Notes under the pieces: model-generated | Databases searched by the model: none | Seen by the model: only the letters and a program-made list of their open reading frames with translations | What the model was told of the DNA's origin: nothing | Shown: positions 49,965 to 60,339 of the stretch, piece after piece | Layout of the letters: each line of letters starts with the position of its first letter | Numbering within the stretch: the first letter of the stretch is position 1 | Program-made: the position numbers and the translations under genes | Assembly (NCBI RefSeq): GCF_030064125.1 | Contig: NZ_CP125957.1 | Location: 5,078,501-5,142,500 of the forward strand | DNA length: 64,000 nucleotides | Direction: 5' to 3' | Source of the DNA: Pseudomonas sp. G2-4 | Lineage (GTDB): Bacteria > Pseudomonadota > Gammaproteobacteria > Pseudomonadales > Pseudomonadaceae

Positions 49965-51713
49965 ATGCAAACTAAAACCTCCCGGCGAACCTTCGTCAAA
50001 GGCCTGACCGCCGCCAGTCTCCTCGGCGGGCTGGGGTTGTGGCGCCCGCCCGTCTGGGCAGTTACCAGCCCTGGCCAGCCTAACGTGCTGACGGGCACCG
50101 AGTTCGACCTGTTCATCGGCGAAAGCCCGGTCAACTTCACCGGCCATCCGCGCACGGCCCAGACCATCAACGGCGGCATCCCCGGGCCACTGTTGCGCTG
50201 GCGCGAAGGCGACACCGTGACCCTGCGGGTGCGCAATCGCTTGAAAGACAGCACCTCCATCCACTGGCACGGCATCTTGCTGCCGGCCAACATGGACGGC
50301 GTCCCGGGGTTGAGCTTCAAAGGCATCGAGCCCGATGGCATGTACGTCTACCAATTCAAGGTTCGGCAGAACGGCACCTACTGGTACCACAGCCACTCAG
50401 GCTTCCAGGAGCAATCCGGGGTCTACGGCCCGTTGGTGATCGACGCCAAGGAACCCGAGCCCTTCCAGTACGAGCGGGACTACGTGGTGATGCTCACCGA
50501 CTGGACCGACGAAGACCCCGGCGACATCATCCGCAAACTCAAGAAACAGTCGGACTACTACAACTACCACAAGCGCACCGTCGGCGACTTTATCGACGAT
50601 GTGAGCAAGAACGGTTGGGCCGCCACCGTGGCGGATCGCAAGATGTGGGCCGAGATGAAGATGAACCCCACGGACCTGGCCGACGTCAGCGGCGCGACCT
50701 ATACCTACCTGATGAACGGCCAGGCCCCCGACATGAACTGGACCGGCCTGTTCAAGCCTGGTGAACGCCTGCGCCTGCGCTTGATCAACGGTTCGTCCAT
50801 GACCTACTTCGATGTGCGCATTCCCGGTTTGAAGATGACCGTCGTCGCGGCCGACGGCCAATACGTCAGCCCCGTAAGCGTTGATGAATTGCGCATCGCC
50901 GTGGCCGAAACCTACGACGTCATCATCGAGCCCACCGCTGAGGCCTACACCGTGTTTGCCCAGTCAATGGACCGCACCGGATACGCCCGTGGCACGCTCG
51001 CGACACGGGCCGGCCTCTCGGCACCAGTGCCGCCACTGGACCCACGGCCGCTGGTGACCATGGACGACATGGGCATGGGCGGCATGGACCATGGGGCGAT
51101 GCAGGGCATGGACGACGACCCGATGCCAGGCATGGATCACAGCCAAATGCAGGGTATGGACCACAGCCAAATGCAAGGCATGGGCGCCATGCAATCCCAT
51201 CCAGACACCGAGAACAACAACCCCTTGGTGGACATGCAAGCCATGAGCGTCAAGCCCAAGCTCGACGACCCGGGCATGGGCCTGCGCAACAACGGGCGCA
51301 AGGTGCTGGCCTACGCCGATCTGCGCAGCACCTTCGCCGACCCTGACGGCCGCGAGCCGGGCCGTACCATTGAGCTGCACCTGACCGGGCACATGGAGAA
51401 ATTCGCCTGGTCGTTCAACGGCGTGAAATTCTCCGATGCCGCGCCGCTGCTGCTCAAGTACGGCGAGCGACTGCGCATCGTGCTGATCAACGACACCATG
51501 ATGACCCACCCCATTCACCTGCACGGCATGTGGAGCGACCTGGAGGACGAGAACGGCCAGTTCATGGTGCGCAAGCACACCATCGACGTGCCGCCGGGCT
51601 CCCGGCGCAGTTACCGGGTCACCGCCGATGCCCTCGGGCGTTGGGCGTATCACTGTCACCTGCTGTTCCATATGGAGATGGGGATGTTCCGTGAAGTTCG
51701 GGTGCAGGAATGA
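49965..51713 (+). CDS. copA: copper resistance multicopper oxidase CopA
   Basis: A 582-residue periplasmic multicopper oxidase. The twin-arginine signal is [19 protein letters not shown]. Copper sites: [31 protein letters not shown] and [15 protein letters not shown], covering type 1, 2 and 3 coppers. Between cupredoxin domains 2 and 3 there is a Met/His-rich insert (residues ~365-410) with repeats of MDHSQMQG. It probably binds Cu(I). First gene of copABCD, overlapping copB. Confidence 0.97.
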   Translation: MQTKTSRRTFVKGLTAASLLGGLGLWRPPVWAVTSPGQPNVLTGTEFDLFIGESPVNFTGHPRTAQTINGGIPGPLLRWREGDTVTLRVRNRLKDSTSIHWHGILLPANMDGVPGLSFKGIEPDGMYVYQFKVRQNGTYWYHSHSGFQEQSGVYGPLVIDAKEPEPFQYERDYVVMLTDWTDEDPGDIIRKLKKQSDYYNYHKRTVGDFIDDVSKNGWAATVADRKMWAEMKMNPTDLADVSGATYTYLMNGQAPDMNWTGLFKPGERLRLRLINGSSMTYFDVRIPGLKMTVVAADGQYVSPVSVDELRIAVAETYDVIIEPTAEAYTVFAQSMDRTGYARGTLATRAGLSAPVPPLDPRPLVTMDDMGMGGMDHGAMQGMDDDPMPGMDHSQMQGMDHSQMQGMGAMQSHPDTENNNPLVDMQAMSVKPKLDDPGMGLRNNGRKVLAYADLRSTFADPDGREPGRTIELHLTGHMEKFAWSFNGVKFSDAAPLLLKYGERLRIVLINDTMMTHPIHLHGMWSDLEDENGQFMVRKHTIDVPPGSRRSYRVTADALGRWAYHCHLLFHMEMGMFREVRVQE

Positions 51714-51724
51714 GGAGTCGGATC

Positions 51725-52627
51725 ATGACCACTGTTTTTCAATACCCCATGGCCGTCATCGCCAGCCTTACTCTCGGCGCCACGGCTTCGGCCTGGGCGG
51801 CCGGCAACGACATGCAAGGCATGGATCACAGCCAGATGCCGGGCATGGACCACAGCCAGATGCAAGGCATGGATTCGATGCAGGGCATGGAACCCATGCA
51901 GTCGACGCCGACCGCCAGCCGCACGCCGATCCCCGAGCTGACTGCCGCCGACCGCGCCGCCGTTTACGACGATCATGGCGGACACGCGGTGCATGACAGC
52001 GCCCTTAACTCATTCTTCCTGATCGACCAACTGGAGTGGCAAGACGCCGACGACGGCAGCGCCCTGAGCTGGGACGCTTCGGGCTGGATCGGCGGCGATA
52101 TCGACCGTTTGTGGTTGCGCTCCGAAGGTGAACGCCTCAACGGCAAGACCGAAGAAGCCGAAGCTCAGGCCCTATGGGGTCACGCCATCAGCCCGTGGTG
52201 GGACGTCGTGGCCGGCGTGCGCCAGGACTTCAAGCCAGGCGATTCGCAAACCTGGGCTGCCTTCGGGTTGCAAGGGATGGCGCTGTACAACTTCGAAGCC
52301 GAGGCCACCGCGTTCGTCGGTGAAGGTGGCCAAAGCGCGGTGCGCCTGGAAGGCGACTACGACATCCTGCTGACTAACCGGTTGATCCTGCAGCCCACCG
52401 CCGAAGCCAATTTCCATGGCAAGGACGATCCCGCCCGCGGCGTCGGCTCAGGACTGTCGGACACCGAACTCGGCCTGCGGCTGCGTTATGAAATCCGCCG
52501 CGAATTCGCCCCATACATCGGCGTCACCTGGAACCGGGCCTATGGCAACACCGCCGACTACGCCCGTGAAGAAGGTGAAGATCGCAGCGAAGCACGCCTG
52601 GTATTGGGCCTGCGCATGTGGTTCTGA
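51725..52627 (+). CDS. copB: copper resistance outer-membrane protein CopB
   Basis: A 300-residue protein with a signal peptide ([14 protein letters not shown]). The mature N-terminus repeats the CopA-like motif: [19 protein letters not shown]. The rest is a CopB beta-barrel domain ending in a terminal aromatic (LRMWF), as in outer-membrane barrels. The start chosen is the ATG of MTTVFQYPM with GGAG eight bases upstream. An ATG five codons earlier overlaps copA by 4 bp and is also possible. Confidence 0.94.
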   Translation: MTTVFQYPMAVIASLTLGATASAWAAGNDMQGMDHSQMPGMDHSQMQGMDSMQGMEPMQSTPTASRTPIPELTAADRAAVYDDHGGHAVHDSALNSFFLIDQLEWQDADDGSALSWDASGWIGGDIDRLWLRSEGERLNGKTEEAEAQALWGHAISPWWDVVAGVRQDFKPGDSQTWAAFGLQGMALYNFEAEATAFVGEGGQSAVRLEGDYDILLTNRLILQPTAEANFHGKDDPARGVGSGLSDTELGLRLRYEIRREFAPYIGVTWNRAYGNTADYAREEGEDRSEARLVLGLRMWF

Positions 52628-52679
52628 CCCGCTGAGCTGTTTCACTAAAACTAAAAACCAGAGCTGTAGGAGTCCTTGC

Positions 52680-53066
52680 ATGTCATTCATCAAAACCGCT
52701 GTCATTACCGTCGCGCTGTCCACAGGTCTATTGATCAGTGGCCTGGCCCAGGCGCACCCGAAGCTGCTGTCCTCCACCCCCGCTGAAGGCGCGCAAGGTG
52801 CGGCACCGACGAAAATCGAGCTGCATTTTTCCGAGAACCTGATGACCAAATTCTCCGGTGCCAAGCTGATGATGACCGAGATGCCCGGCATGACGGCCCA
52901 CTCGCCGATGCCCATGCCGGCCAAGGTATCGGGCAGCGACGATCCCAAGACCATGGTCATCATCCCTAATGCCCCGCTCACCGCTGGTACTTACCAGGTC
53001 CAGTGGCGCGCGGTGTCATCCGACACTCACCCGATCACCGGCAACGTCACGTTCAAGGTGAAGTGA
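52680..53066 (+). CDS. copC: periplasmic copper-binding protein CopC
   Basis: A 128-residue CopC-fold protein. Signal peptide [15 protein letters not shown] is followed by mature [12 protein letters not shown], with His1 a Cu(II) ligand. The Met-rich loop [18 protein letters not shown] binds Cu(I). The C-terminal [15 protein letters not shown] carries the second His ligand. A start with AGGAG-containing upstream sequence. Confidence 0.95.
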   Translation: MSFIKTAVITVALSTGLLISGLAQAHPKLLSSTPAEGAQGAAPTKIELHFSENLMTKFSGAKLMMTEMPGMTAHSPMPMPAKVSGSDDPKTMVIIPNAPLTAGTYQVQWRAVSSDTHPITGNVTFKVK

Positions 53067-53070
53067 TTCG

Positions 53071-53982
53071 ATGAGCGACTCCATCAACATCGCCCTGCGC
53101 TTTGCCCTGTACCTGGATTTGATGTTGCTGTTCGGCCTGGCAGCTTTTGGTCTCTATAGCCTGCGAGGCCAGGAACGACAGTCAGGCGTGGTGTTGAACT
53201 TCAAGGCGTTGCTGCTGAGCACGGCGTTGCTTGGCGTGCTGCTGTCCGCAGCCTCCATGCTGTGCATGGCCCGCGCCATGAGCGGTGTTTCGGACTGGGC
53301 CGAGCTGTGGCCACACATTGAAATGATGATGTTCGAGACCGATGTGGGTTTGAGCTGGGACCTGCGGATCGCCGCGCTGGGGCTGGCCGGTTTCGCCGTG
53401 ATGCTCGATAAACGTTGGCCGACCGCAAGCTTGGGGCTGGTCATGCTGGGCGGCGCCGTGGCGTTGGCGACGCTGGCTTGGGCCGGGCACGGCGCCATGG
53501 ACGAGGGAGAGCGGCGCAACTGGCACTTCTTCACCGATTTTTTGCATTTATGGGCCGCGGGCGGCTGGGTCGGCGCCTTGGCCGCATTTGCCCTGCTGCT
53601 ACGCCAGGCCGAACCCCGGCTGCCGGTACTGGCGCGGACGCTGACCGGGTTTGAAACGGCCGGGACGGTGATGGTGCTGGTGGTCGGCGTGACAGGGGTG
53701 GTGAATTACCTGTTCATCGTCGGCCCGAGTGTCGAAGGGCTGTCCGCCAGCACCTATGGTCAGTTGCTGATGCTTAAACTGATCTTGTTCGCGGCCATGC
53801 TGGTGTTCGCCGCGCTGAATCGTTTTCATCTCAGCCCCCTGCTGGAACAAGCCCGGCAGACCGGTGAACACAGCGTTGCGGTGAATGCGCTACGACGCAG
53901 CATGGTGCTGGAGTTCTGTGTAGCGGTGGTCATTCTGGGATTGGTGGCGTGGTTGGGCACACTGAGCCCGGTGATGGAGTAA
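53071..53982 (+). CDS. copD: copper resistance inner-membrane protein CopD
   Basis: A 303-residue polytopic membrane protein with about eight hydrophobic segments. The conserved His in [21 protein letters not shown] sits in the CopD domain, with [17 protein letters not shown]. It works with CopC in copper transfer across the inner membrane. 4 bp separate it from copC. Confidence 0.93.
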   Translation: MSDSINIALRFALYLDLMLLFGLAAFGLYSLRGQERQSGVVLNFKALLLSTALLGVLLSAASMLCMARAMSGVSDWAELWPHIEMMMFETDVGLSWDLRIAALGLAGFAVMLDKRWPTASLGLVMLGGAVALATLAWAGHGAMDEGERRNWHFFTDFLHLWAAGGWVGALAAFALLLRQAEPRLPVLARTLTGFETAGTVMVLVVGVTGVVNYLFIVGPSVEGLSASTYGQLLMLKLILFAAMLVFAALNRFHLSPLLEQARQTGEHSVAVNALRRSMVLEFCVAVVILGLVAWLGTLSPVME

Positions 53983-53998
53983 GAGGCTGTGACTACAT

Positions 53999-54108
53999 TG
54001 TGGCGAGGGAGCTTGCTCCCGCTGGGGCGCGCAGCGGCCCCTTGCGGTGTGTCAGGCAAAACCAGGGGGCTGCTTCGCAACCCAGCGGGAGCAAGCTCCC
54101 TCGCCACA
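53999..54108. repeat. REPIN, family A
   Basis: Arms TGTGGCGAGGGAGCTTGCTC and GAGCAAGCTCCCTCGCCACA, between copD and the MFS gene. Confidence 0.9.
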
Positions 54109-54232
54109 GAAGCCCTCCGAACCATCTGATGGGGCGGCGTATTTAATTATTCAATAACCCCCGCCAGTTTTCAGTTTGCCCATGACGGGTCGCCCCAGCC
54201 TAAATGACGCTTTGTTAAGCCAAGGCGCTGTT

Positions 54233-55420
54233 ATGGAAAACGTTCGAACCTCAAGCACCCACGCCGTCTGGCTGATGGTCAGCATCGTGTTGGTGGCGCT
54301 GAACCTGCGGCCCTCGATGGCGGCGGTCGGCCCCTTGTTGTCGGCTATTCGCGGCGAGGTGCCGTTGAGCTTCAGCACCGCCTCGCTGCTGACCATGCTG
54401 CCCGTCATGGCGATGGGCCTGGCGATGTTCCTGGGCATGCGCATCGCCCTGCGCATCGGCGAACACCGCACCATTGTCCTGTCGCTGCTGATCATCGGCA
54501 TCGCCACAGCCTCGCGCTTGTACTTGGACAGTGCCGTCGAGCTGATCATCAGCGCGGTGTTGGCCGGGCTTGGCATCGCGCTGATCCAGGCGGTGATGCC
54601 GGCACTGATCAAGTCGCGCTACGCCGACAACGTCTCGCTGTTCATGGGCCTGTATGTCACGTCGATCATGGGCGGGGCGGCGATTGCGGCGTCGTTTTCA
54701 CCTTTCGTGCTGTCGCAGACCGGCAGCTGGCGCATCGGCCTGGCAATCTGGGCACTGTTGGCACTGGTCGCCCTGGGTTGCTGGTACGCCCAACGCTCGG
54801 CCGTTACACCATTACCCGAGGCCCCTGCCCGGCAGCAAGAGTCATTCTTTAGCAACTCACGGGCTTGGTTGCTGGCGATCTTCTTTGGCCTGGGCACCGC
54901 CTCCTACACCTGCGTGCTGGCCTGGCTGGCGCCGTACTACGTGGAAAAAGGCTGGAGTGAACAGCACGCAGGCCTGTTGCTGGGGTTCCTCACGGCAATG
55001 GAAGTGTTGTCCGGCCTCGTCACCCCGGCGATCGCCAACCGCAGCCAGGATAAACGCCTGGTTCTCGCTGTTTTGCTGGCCCTGATCATCGCCGGTTTCT
55101 GCGGCCTGATTCTCAGCCCGGAACGCTTCAGCCTGTTGTGGCCATGCCTGTTGGGGTTGGGCATCGGCGGCCTGTTCCCAATGAGCCTGATCGTGTCCCT
55201 CGACCACCTGGACAACCCACGCCGGGCCGGTGGCCTGACGGCGTTCGTGCAAGGCATTGGCTACCTGATCGCCGGGCTCTCGCCGTTGATTGCCGGGATG
55301 ATTCGCGATCAGTTGGGCAGTTTCGAATGGGCCTGGTGGTCACTCGCTGCAGTCATGGCTTTGATGCTCCTGATGGTCCTGCGCTTCAATCCCAAGCAAT
55401 ACGCGCGGCATATCAGCTAG
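54233..55420 (+). CDS. MFS transporter of the CynX/NimT family
   Basis: A 395-residue, 12-helix transporter. LNLRPSMAAVGPLLSAIRGE is typical of the CynX/NimT family (cyanate or 2-nitroimidazole-type transporters), whose substrates are mostly unknown. The start is the ATG of MENVRTSSTHAVW with AAGG nine bases upstream. An open frame extends 19 codons further but has no better ribosome site. Confidence 0.88.
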   Translation: MENVRTSSTHAVWLMVSIVLVALNLRPSMAAVGPLLSAIRGEVPLSFSTASLLTMLPVMAMGLAMFLGMRIALRIGEHRTIVLSLLIIGIATASRLYLDSAVELIISAVLAGLGIALIQAVMPALIKSRYADNVSLFMGLYVTSIMGGAAIAASFSPFVLSQTGSWRIGLAIWALLALVALGCWYAQRSAVTPLPEAPARQQESFFSNSRAWLLAIFFGLGTASYTCVLAWLAPYYVEKGWSEQHAGLLLGFLTAMEVLSGLVTPAIANRSQDKRLVLAVLLALIIAGFCGLILSPERFSLLWPCLLGLGIGGLFPMSLIVSLDHLDNPRRAGGLTAFVQGIGYLIAGLSPLIAGMIRDQLGSFEWAWWSLAAVMALMLLMVLRFNPKQYARHIS

Positions 55421-55444
55421 TCGCCGGAGACAGACCCGCAAGAC

Positions 55445-55476
55445 CAAGGGCTGCACAAAGTGCAGCCCTTGTTTTG
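55445..55476 (+). terminator. hairpin terminator after the MFS gene
   Basis: CAAGGGCTGCAC and GTGCAGCCCTTG pair around AAA, followed by TTTT. Confidence 0.92.
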
Positions 55477-55545
55477 AAACACTCCCCATGACCGCAGACC
55501 GACTTGCCCATCACGGCGTTCCGGTATGCACACAGGAATAAAACC

Positions 55546-56460
55546 TTGATCAAACAAGTCGGTTTTGCAGCCGCTCACTGGGGCATGCTCATTTGGGCGA
55601 TGCTGATCGCCTCATCTTTCCTGGCCGCGGCACAGGTCAGCCAGACCATCGATCCGATCTTGCTCACCGGTTTGCGACTGCTGTTTTCCGCACTGATGTT
55701 CCTGCCGCTGCTGCTCCTGAAAAACACCTCGCCCATCTCAATCAGAGGCCTTCTGGCCCATGCCGTGCTTGGCCTGCTGTTGGCGACCTACTTTGGTTCA
55801 TTGTTCGAAGCGCTGCGCTACACCTCGGCCGTCAACACCGCGACGCTGTACACACTGGTGCCCTTGATGACCTTGTTTTTCGAGGTATTCCTGCTGCCCA
55901 ACCCGAGCCTCAAGACCCGTTTGGTGCCCATGCTGGTCGCGGCAGTCGGCGCGATATTACTGACCCTCAAAGGCTCGGCCCCGGGACAATTGCCCGCGCT
56001 CTATCCGGTGCTGGTCTTCGGCGCCGGTTGCCTGGCGATGGCGCTGTATTCGCCCCTCAGCCAACGTTTCAAAAACTCGGTTTTGCAGGGACGGGATCCA
56101 GTGGCGATGACCTTCTGGAACATGTTGTTCGGTGCGCTGTTCCTGCTGGTGTTCTGCCTGTTCAGCGGCGGGTGGCGCAGCGGTCTGCAGCTGTCGACGC
56201 TGGACATCGGCTGGCTGGTGTACCTGGCCTTGTTCGGTACCCTCGCCACGTTCTGGCTGCTGCACCGGGCCATTGGGGTGATCGCGCCGTCCACGGTGAT
56301 TTCCTACGTTTACCTCAACACCCTGTTCGTGACGGTGCTCCATTGGTTCTGGCTCGGGCAGCAACCGATGATGATCGAGATTATCGGCGCCGCGCTGGTG
56401 GGAGGCGGCATGCTGGCACTGGTGGTCAGCAGCCGTAATGCCAGGACCGTCACGGCTTGA
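55546..56460 (+). CDS. EamA/DMT-family exporter with TTG start
   Basis: A 304-residue protein with ten predicted helices forming two EamA repeats. The second repeat begins near PALYPVLVFGAGCLAMALYSPL, with the conserved VISYVYLNTLFVTVL. The start chosen is TTG at MIKQVGFAAAHWG, because AGGA lies eight bases upstream. The first ATG candidates fall inside helix 1. Its stop is only 6 bp from the convergent amidase gene, so it could export the product of that operon, though this is guilt by proximity only. Confidence 0.85.
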   Translation: MIKQVGFAAAHWGMLIWAMLIASSFLAAAQVSQTIDPILLTGLRLLFSALMFLPLLLLKNTSPISIRGLLAHAVLGLLLATYFGSLFEALRYTSAVNTATLYTLVPLMTLFFEVFLLPNPSLKTRLVPMLVAAVGAILLTLKGSAPGQLPALYPVLVFGAGCLAMALYSPLSQRFKNSVLQGRDPVAMTFWNMLFGALFLLVFCLFSGGWRSGLQLSTLDIGWLVYLALFGTLATFWLLHRAIGVIAPSTVISYVYLNTLFVTVLHWFWLGQQPMMIEIIGAALVGGGMLALVVSSRNARTVTA

Positions 56461-56466
56461 GCCCCC

Positions 56467-57888
56467 TCAGTACGTCGATACCGGGCGAGGCGAAACCGGA
56501 CTCCACCGCTCCAGTTCCCGTTCAAGGAAAGCCGCTACCGCCAACAACCGTTCCTCTTGCCAGTGAGGCCCGACAATCTGAATGCCGATGGGCATCCCAG
56601 TGGACGGGTCGACGCCAGCGCGGATCACCACTGCGGGCGAGCCGCTGAGACTGAACGGGAACACAAAGGCATACTGATCGCGGTCCTCCAGGGATTCCCC
56701 ATGGCGGAACGCGACATCCGGGAAGACCGGACAGATGAACAGATCGTGCTGCTTGAAGAACTTCGCCAACTGATAGCGGAAGGTATCGATCATGATCCAG
56801 TCGCGCTTGACTTCATCAACGCTCAATTCCACGGCCTCGCTCATGTCCAGCAACTGAGCGATGGCCGGGGTAAAGCTGTGCTTGTTCATGGAGTCGAACA
56901 AACGTCGCCAGCCGCGTCCGGCGTCAGCACCCGTGATGAACACCCGCCACAGGACATCACAGGCTTCGTCGAGCATCGGCGGCGCGACCTCGCTCACCTG
57001 CGACACCACCGGGCTCAAGCACCGTTCGACCTGCTGCAACACCTGGCTCACCGCCGCGCTGACGGGAGTTCGGCTCGACGCCGAGAACAGCGCGATACGC
57101 AAGTCGGCCAGGGGCTCGCTGGCAGCGAACGGCACATCGACGGTGTCTGGATCATGGCCGTCGGCACCGCTGATCAGCGGACCGAGCAGCGCCAAGTCAT
57201 CGACATAACGCCCCATCACGCCAAAGGCCGAGGTCAGGTGAAACAGCCCGGAACGGTCATTGGGAAACTGGCCGGTCAACGGCACCCGTCCCTGGGTCAG
57301 TTTCAGGCCGCAGATGCCATTGAAGTGCGCCGGAATCCGCACACTGCCGCAGGCATCGGACGCCAGCCCCGCTGGCGAGCACCCGGCGGCGATGGCTGCC
57401 GCTTCACCGCCACTGCTGCCTCCCGCCGAGCGAAGCAGATCGTGGGGGTTGAGGGTGCGCCCGTAGATCAGGTTCTCGGTCTCGAAGGCCATGCACAGTT
57501 CCGGCACATTGCTGATGCCCATAATGATCGCGCCGGCCTGCCGAAGTCGGGCGACAGCCGTCGCGTCCTCCTGACTGACATCCCCCATCAACTCACCCAC
57601 GCCGCGGGACATCTTGAATCCGCGAACATGCAGGACGTCTTTGACAGTGATGGGGATGCCGTGCAGCGGACCGCTGATCTGGCCGAGGCGCGCCATCTCA
57701 TCAGCCTCACGGGCCTGGCGGCGCAGTTCTTCGACCGGCGCCAGCTGGATCAAGGCGTTGATCTGCTGGTTACGCTCAGCGATGCGTTGCAGGTAGAACT
57801 CCAGCAAGGTAACGCTGGTCAGCGCGCCACGGCGCAGCAGACCAGCCATTTCCCGCAGGGTCAGCGTGTCAGGATTGAACATGCTCAT
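56467..57888 (-). CDS. amidase-signature hydrolase
   Basis: A 473-residue amidase of the AS family. The Ser-cisSer-Lys triad is in place: Lys83 (PITVKDV), Ser158 (SAGGSSGGEAAAIAAG) and Ser182 (DACGSVRIPA). Spacing of 75 and 24 residues equals that in fatty acid amide hydrolase. The usual GGS before the nucleophile is CGS. The start is the ATG overlapping the stop of the upstream aminotransferase (ATGA) after AAGAGGG. Last gene of the six-gene operon. It may cleave or transfer an acyl amide in the pathway. Substrate unknown. Confidence 0.9.
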   Translation of the reverse strand: MSMFNPDTLTLREMAGLLRRGALTSVTLLEFYLQRIAERNQQINALIQLAPVEELRRQAREADEMARLGQISGPLHGIPITVKDVLHVRGFKMSRGVGELMGDVSQEDATAVARLRQAGAIIMGISNVPELCMAFETENLIYGRTLNPHDLLRSAGGSSGGEAAAIAAGCSPAGLASDACGSVRIPAHFNGICGLKLTQGRVPLTGQFPNDRSGLFHLTSAFGVMGRYVDDLALLGPLISGADGHDPDTVDVPFAASEPLADLRIALFSASSRTPVSAAVSQVLQQVERCLSPVVSQVSEVAPPMLDEACDVLWRVFITGADAGRGWRRLFDSMNKHSFTPAIAQLLDMSEAVELSVDEVKRDWIMIDTFRYQLAKFFKQHDLFICPVFPDVAFRHGESLEDRDQYAFVFPFSLSGSPAVVIRAGVDPSTGMPIGIQIVGPHWQEERLLAVAAFLERELERWSPVSPRPVSTY

Positions 57889-59225
57889 GAGGCCCTCTTG
57901 CTGCGTAGCCATCTGTTGGGTAACTGGTACATATTGCGCACCACCAGGGAAAACGCCTTCACCGCCAGCGCCGGACGCCGGTCGATGGCCTCCAGGGCCT
58001 CTTCGATCATCGTCAGGACATGGCGCAACGCTTCAGGCGTGATGTTCAGCGGCGGATAGAAGCGCAGCACTGGGCGCGTGGCCTTTTCATTCATCGAATG
58101 CCCGGCATGCACGCCACGCTTGCCCAGCTCCATGCTCATCAAGGCCTCATAGACCGAGCCGCGCAGGCGCAAGCCCGTCATCAAGCCAACGCCCGGTACG
58201 TCCTCGACAATGTGCGGATAGCGCAGGGCCAGCCGTTGCAGGCCGTGACGCAACAACCCGCCGTTGACCCGCGACTGCTCCACCAGATTGTGTTGCTCGA
58301 TGTAATCGATGGCCGCGAGCGCCGACGCGCAGGCCACCGGATGCCCGCCGTTGGTTCGGGTGTCAGGCTCGATTTCACTGAGGGGGTACTGGGTGGCCAG
58401 GCGCTGGCTGTACAGGGCGCAGGCAAACGAGGTATAGCCGCCGGTCAGGCCCTTGGAGAGGATCATGATGTCGGGAACCACTTCGTCATATTGCACGGCG
58501 AACCATTTGCCGCAACGGCCGAAACCGGTCTGGATTTCATCGGCCACCAACAGGGTGCCGGTGGCATCGCACAAGGCCCGGATGTTGGCCATGTAGCCCA
58601 CTGGGGGCACCTGCAAATGAGCACCGCCCAGAATCGGTTCGACGTACACCGCACACACGCCCTCGCCCACGGCGTTTTGCAGGGCGGCGAAATCGCCGTA
58701 GGGCACGCAGGTCACTTCGGGAGGATCAATACCGTAACTGCCGTGGTTCTGTTGCTGGCCCAAAATGCTCATCGCCGCCAGGGTCTTGCCATGGTAGGAG
58801 CCGCTCATCACCACGATGCCGCGCCGTTGGGGCTGGATCCGCAGCACATAGCGCAGGCTCTGTTCGACCGCTTCGGCGCCCGAGACCATGAACTGCACAT
58901 CGCCCCACTCCCCCGGCACCAATTGGCACAGCCGCTCGGACAGCGAGTCCTGAAGCGGGTGGCGCCGGCCTTCCGGCACCCAGGCCATCTGGTTCAATTG
59001 CGCCTGCACCCGCTCACGCACCGTCGGATTACGATGCCCGACGATGAACACCCCATAGCTACACGCGCAGTCAATGAAGCGCTTGCCAGTGTGATCGGTG
59101 ACGTGGATGCCATCGGCCTGTTGCTCGACGCTGGTCTTGCCCAGGCGATACAACTTGGCCGCCGAGGCGCTCCAGTGCCGCTGGCAGTCATCCAGCAGTT
59201 GTTCATGCGGCCTGAGTAAGGACAT
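57885..59225 (-). CDS. class III PLP-dependent aminotransferase
   Basis: A 446-residue omega-aminotransferase-type enzyme. PLP ligands: Asp229 in LLVADEIQTGFGRCG and Lys258 in PDIMILSKGLTGGY. SGAEAVEQSLRYVLR and SYHGKTLAAMSILG are family blocks. The C-terminal ~35 residues are basic and unlike typical members. Its ATG overlaps the end of the upstream lysine-less homologue by 23 bp. Pairing suggests that the two may form a heteromeric enzyme. Substrate unknown, perhaps an amino acid or diamine. Confidence 0.92.
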   Translation of the reverse strand: MSLLRPHEQLLDDCQRHWSASAAKLYRLGKTSVEQQADGIHVTDHTGKRFIDCACSYGVFIVGHRNPTVRERVQAQLNQMAWVPEGRRHPLQDSLSERLCQLVPGEWGDVQFMVSGAEAVEQSLRYVLRIQPQRRGIVVMSGSYHGKTLAAMSILGQQQNHGSYGIDPPEVTCVPYGDFAALQNAVGEGVCAVYVEPILGGAHLQVPPVGYMANIRALCDATGTLLVADEIQTGFGRCGKWFAVQYDEVVPDIMILSKGLTGGYTSFACALYSQRLATQYPLSEIEPDTRTNGGHPVACASALAAIDYIEQHNLVEQSRVNGGLLRHGLQRLALRYPHIVEDVPGVGLMTGLRLRGSVYEALMSMELGKRGVHAGHSMNEKATRPVLRFYPPLNITPEALRHVLTMIEEALEAIDRRPALAVKAFSLVVRNMYQLPNRWLRSKRAS

Positions 59226-60339
59226 GGCTTAACGTTTCCTTGATGAGTTGGGCGGCACGTTGAATGTATTCGGGACGCGCGGTGATCGGGCAGCGCAAAA
59301 TCAATTCGCGGCCACGGGGTACGCTGACGTAGACACCTTGCCGGTAAAGCGCCTCGCACAGCACCGCCGGCTGCAGCCCGTCGGCCAGCGGCAGGCTGAC
59401 CCAGGCGCCCACGGCCACCGCGCCGAAGCCAGCCAGGGCTTGCGCCAGGCGCTGGCCGTTTTCCTGGCATTGGCGGGGCGAGTCGTGGGCTTGCACGTAA
59501 TCCAGCGCGGCCAGGGCCGCCACGCAGGCCATTGGGTTACCGGCGGTGGTGCTGCCGTGTTTGGCCGGGCTGCTGCGCCCATAGACCTGCCAGGCCATGC
59601 GCTCGCTGCAGGTATAGGTGCCGATGGGAATCGCACTGCCGCCCAGGGGGCCGCCGAGCACGACAATGTCCGGAACGGGGCGATACCGCTGGAAACCGAA
59701 CAGCGAACCCAGGCTGCCGAGGCAACTGTGGGTATCGACGGCGATGACCGGTGCCGACGCCTGTGCCGCACGAGCATGCAACTGCTCGATCAAGGCCGGT
59801 TCAAGCAATTGCAGTCGGCCGTTTGCATCCGTGCGGGTGTTGCTGTGGCACACCGCAAAGCAATCGCCCCAGTCCACCGCATCCAGGTCCGCGAGATGAC
59901 GAATCGCCGCGCGCTTGAACCCCAGGAAACTCTGCAGGCCGAGATCGTCTTGCGCCGCATTGAGGCAACGCCCGTAGGTCAGCGAGCCGTAATCGCCGCC
60001 TTGGACAAACACGATGGTGTTGCCCTTGGGCTTGAGCCCCTTGCACAACTTCAAGGCCCCCTCAAAAGCCTCGTCGCCGGAGCTGCAGACATAAGAGCTG
60101 GCCAGCGGCGCAGGCAGCAACTCGGCCAAGCGTCGGCACAAGGCAATCAACGGCTCGGACATCAGTACCCGATTGGACAGGCCCATGATCTCTGCCTGGC
60201 GACTGACCGCCTCGATCACGGGTGGCACCTGAAAGCCGAACCCGCCGGTCAGGTCGATGATCTGCCGACCATCGCCGTCGGAGTAGCTCTCGTACTGCCC
60301 TGCGAGAATATAGTTGTCGTGCTTCATGGGATCTCTCAT
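59203..60339 (-). CDS. class III aminotransferase homologue lacking the PLP lysine
   Basis: A 378-residue protein with the aminotransferase III fold: CSSGDEAFEGALKL, the PLP Asp202 in IAVDTHSCLGSLGSLFGF, and HGSTTAGNPMACVAALAALDY. Where active members have SK (SKGLTGG in the neighbour), this one has PDIVVLGGPLGG, so Gly230 replaces the Schiff-base lysine. DEVQT is also changed to DTHS. It therefore probably cannot transaminate. It might bind PLP or substrate as a partner of the next gene, or be a changed catalyst. The frame is intact. It starts by ATGA overlap with the oxygenase gene; an ATG four codons later is possible. Confidence 0.88.
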   Translation of the reverse strand: MRDPMKHDNYILAGQYESYSDGDGRQIIDLTGGFGFQVPPVIEAVSRQAEIMGLSNRVLMSEPLIALCRRLAELLPAPLASSYVCSSGDEAFEGALKLCKGLKPKGNTIVFVQGGDYGSLTYGRCLNAAQDDLGLQSFLGFKRAAIRHLADLDAVDWGDCFAVCHSNTRTDANGRLQLLEPALIEQLHARAAQASAPVIAVDTHSCLGSLGSLFGFQRYRPVPDIVVLGGPLGGSAIPIGTYTCSERMAWQVYGRSSPAKHGSTTAGNPMACVAALAALDYVQAHDSPRQCQENGQRLAQALAGFGAVAVGAWVSLPLADGLQPAVLCEALYRQGVYVSVPRGRELILRCPITARPEYIQRAAQLIKETLSHVLTQAA

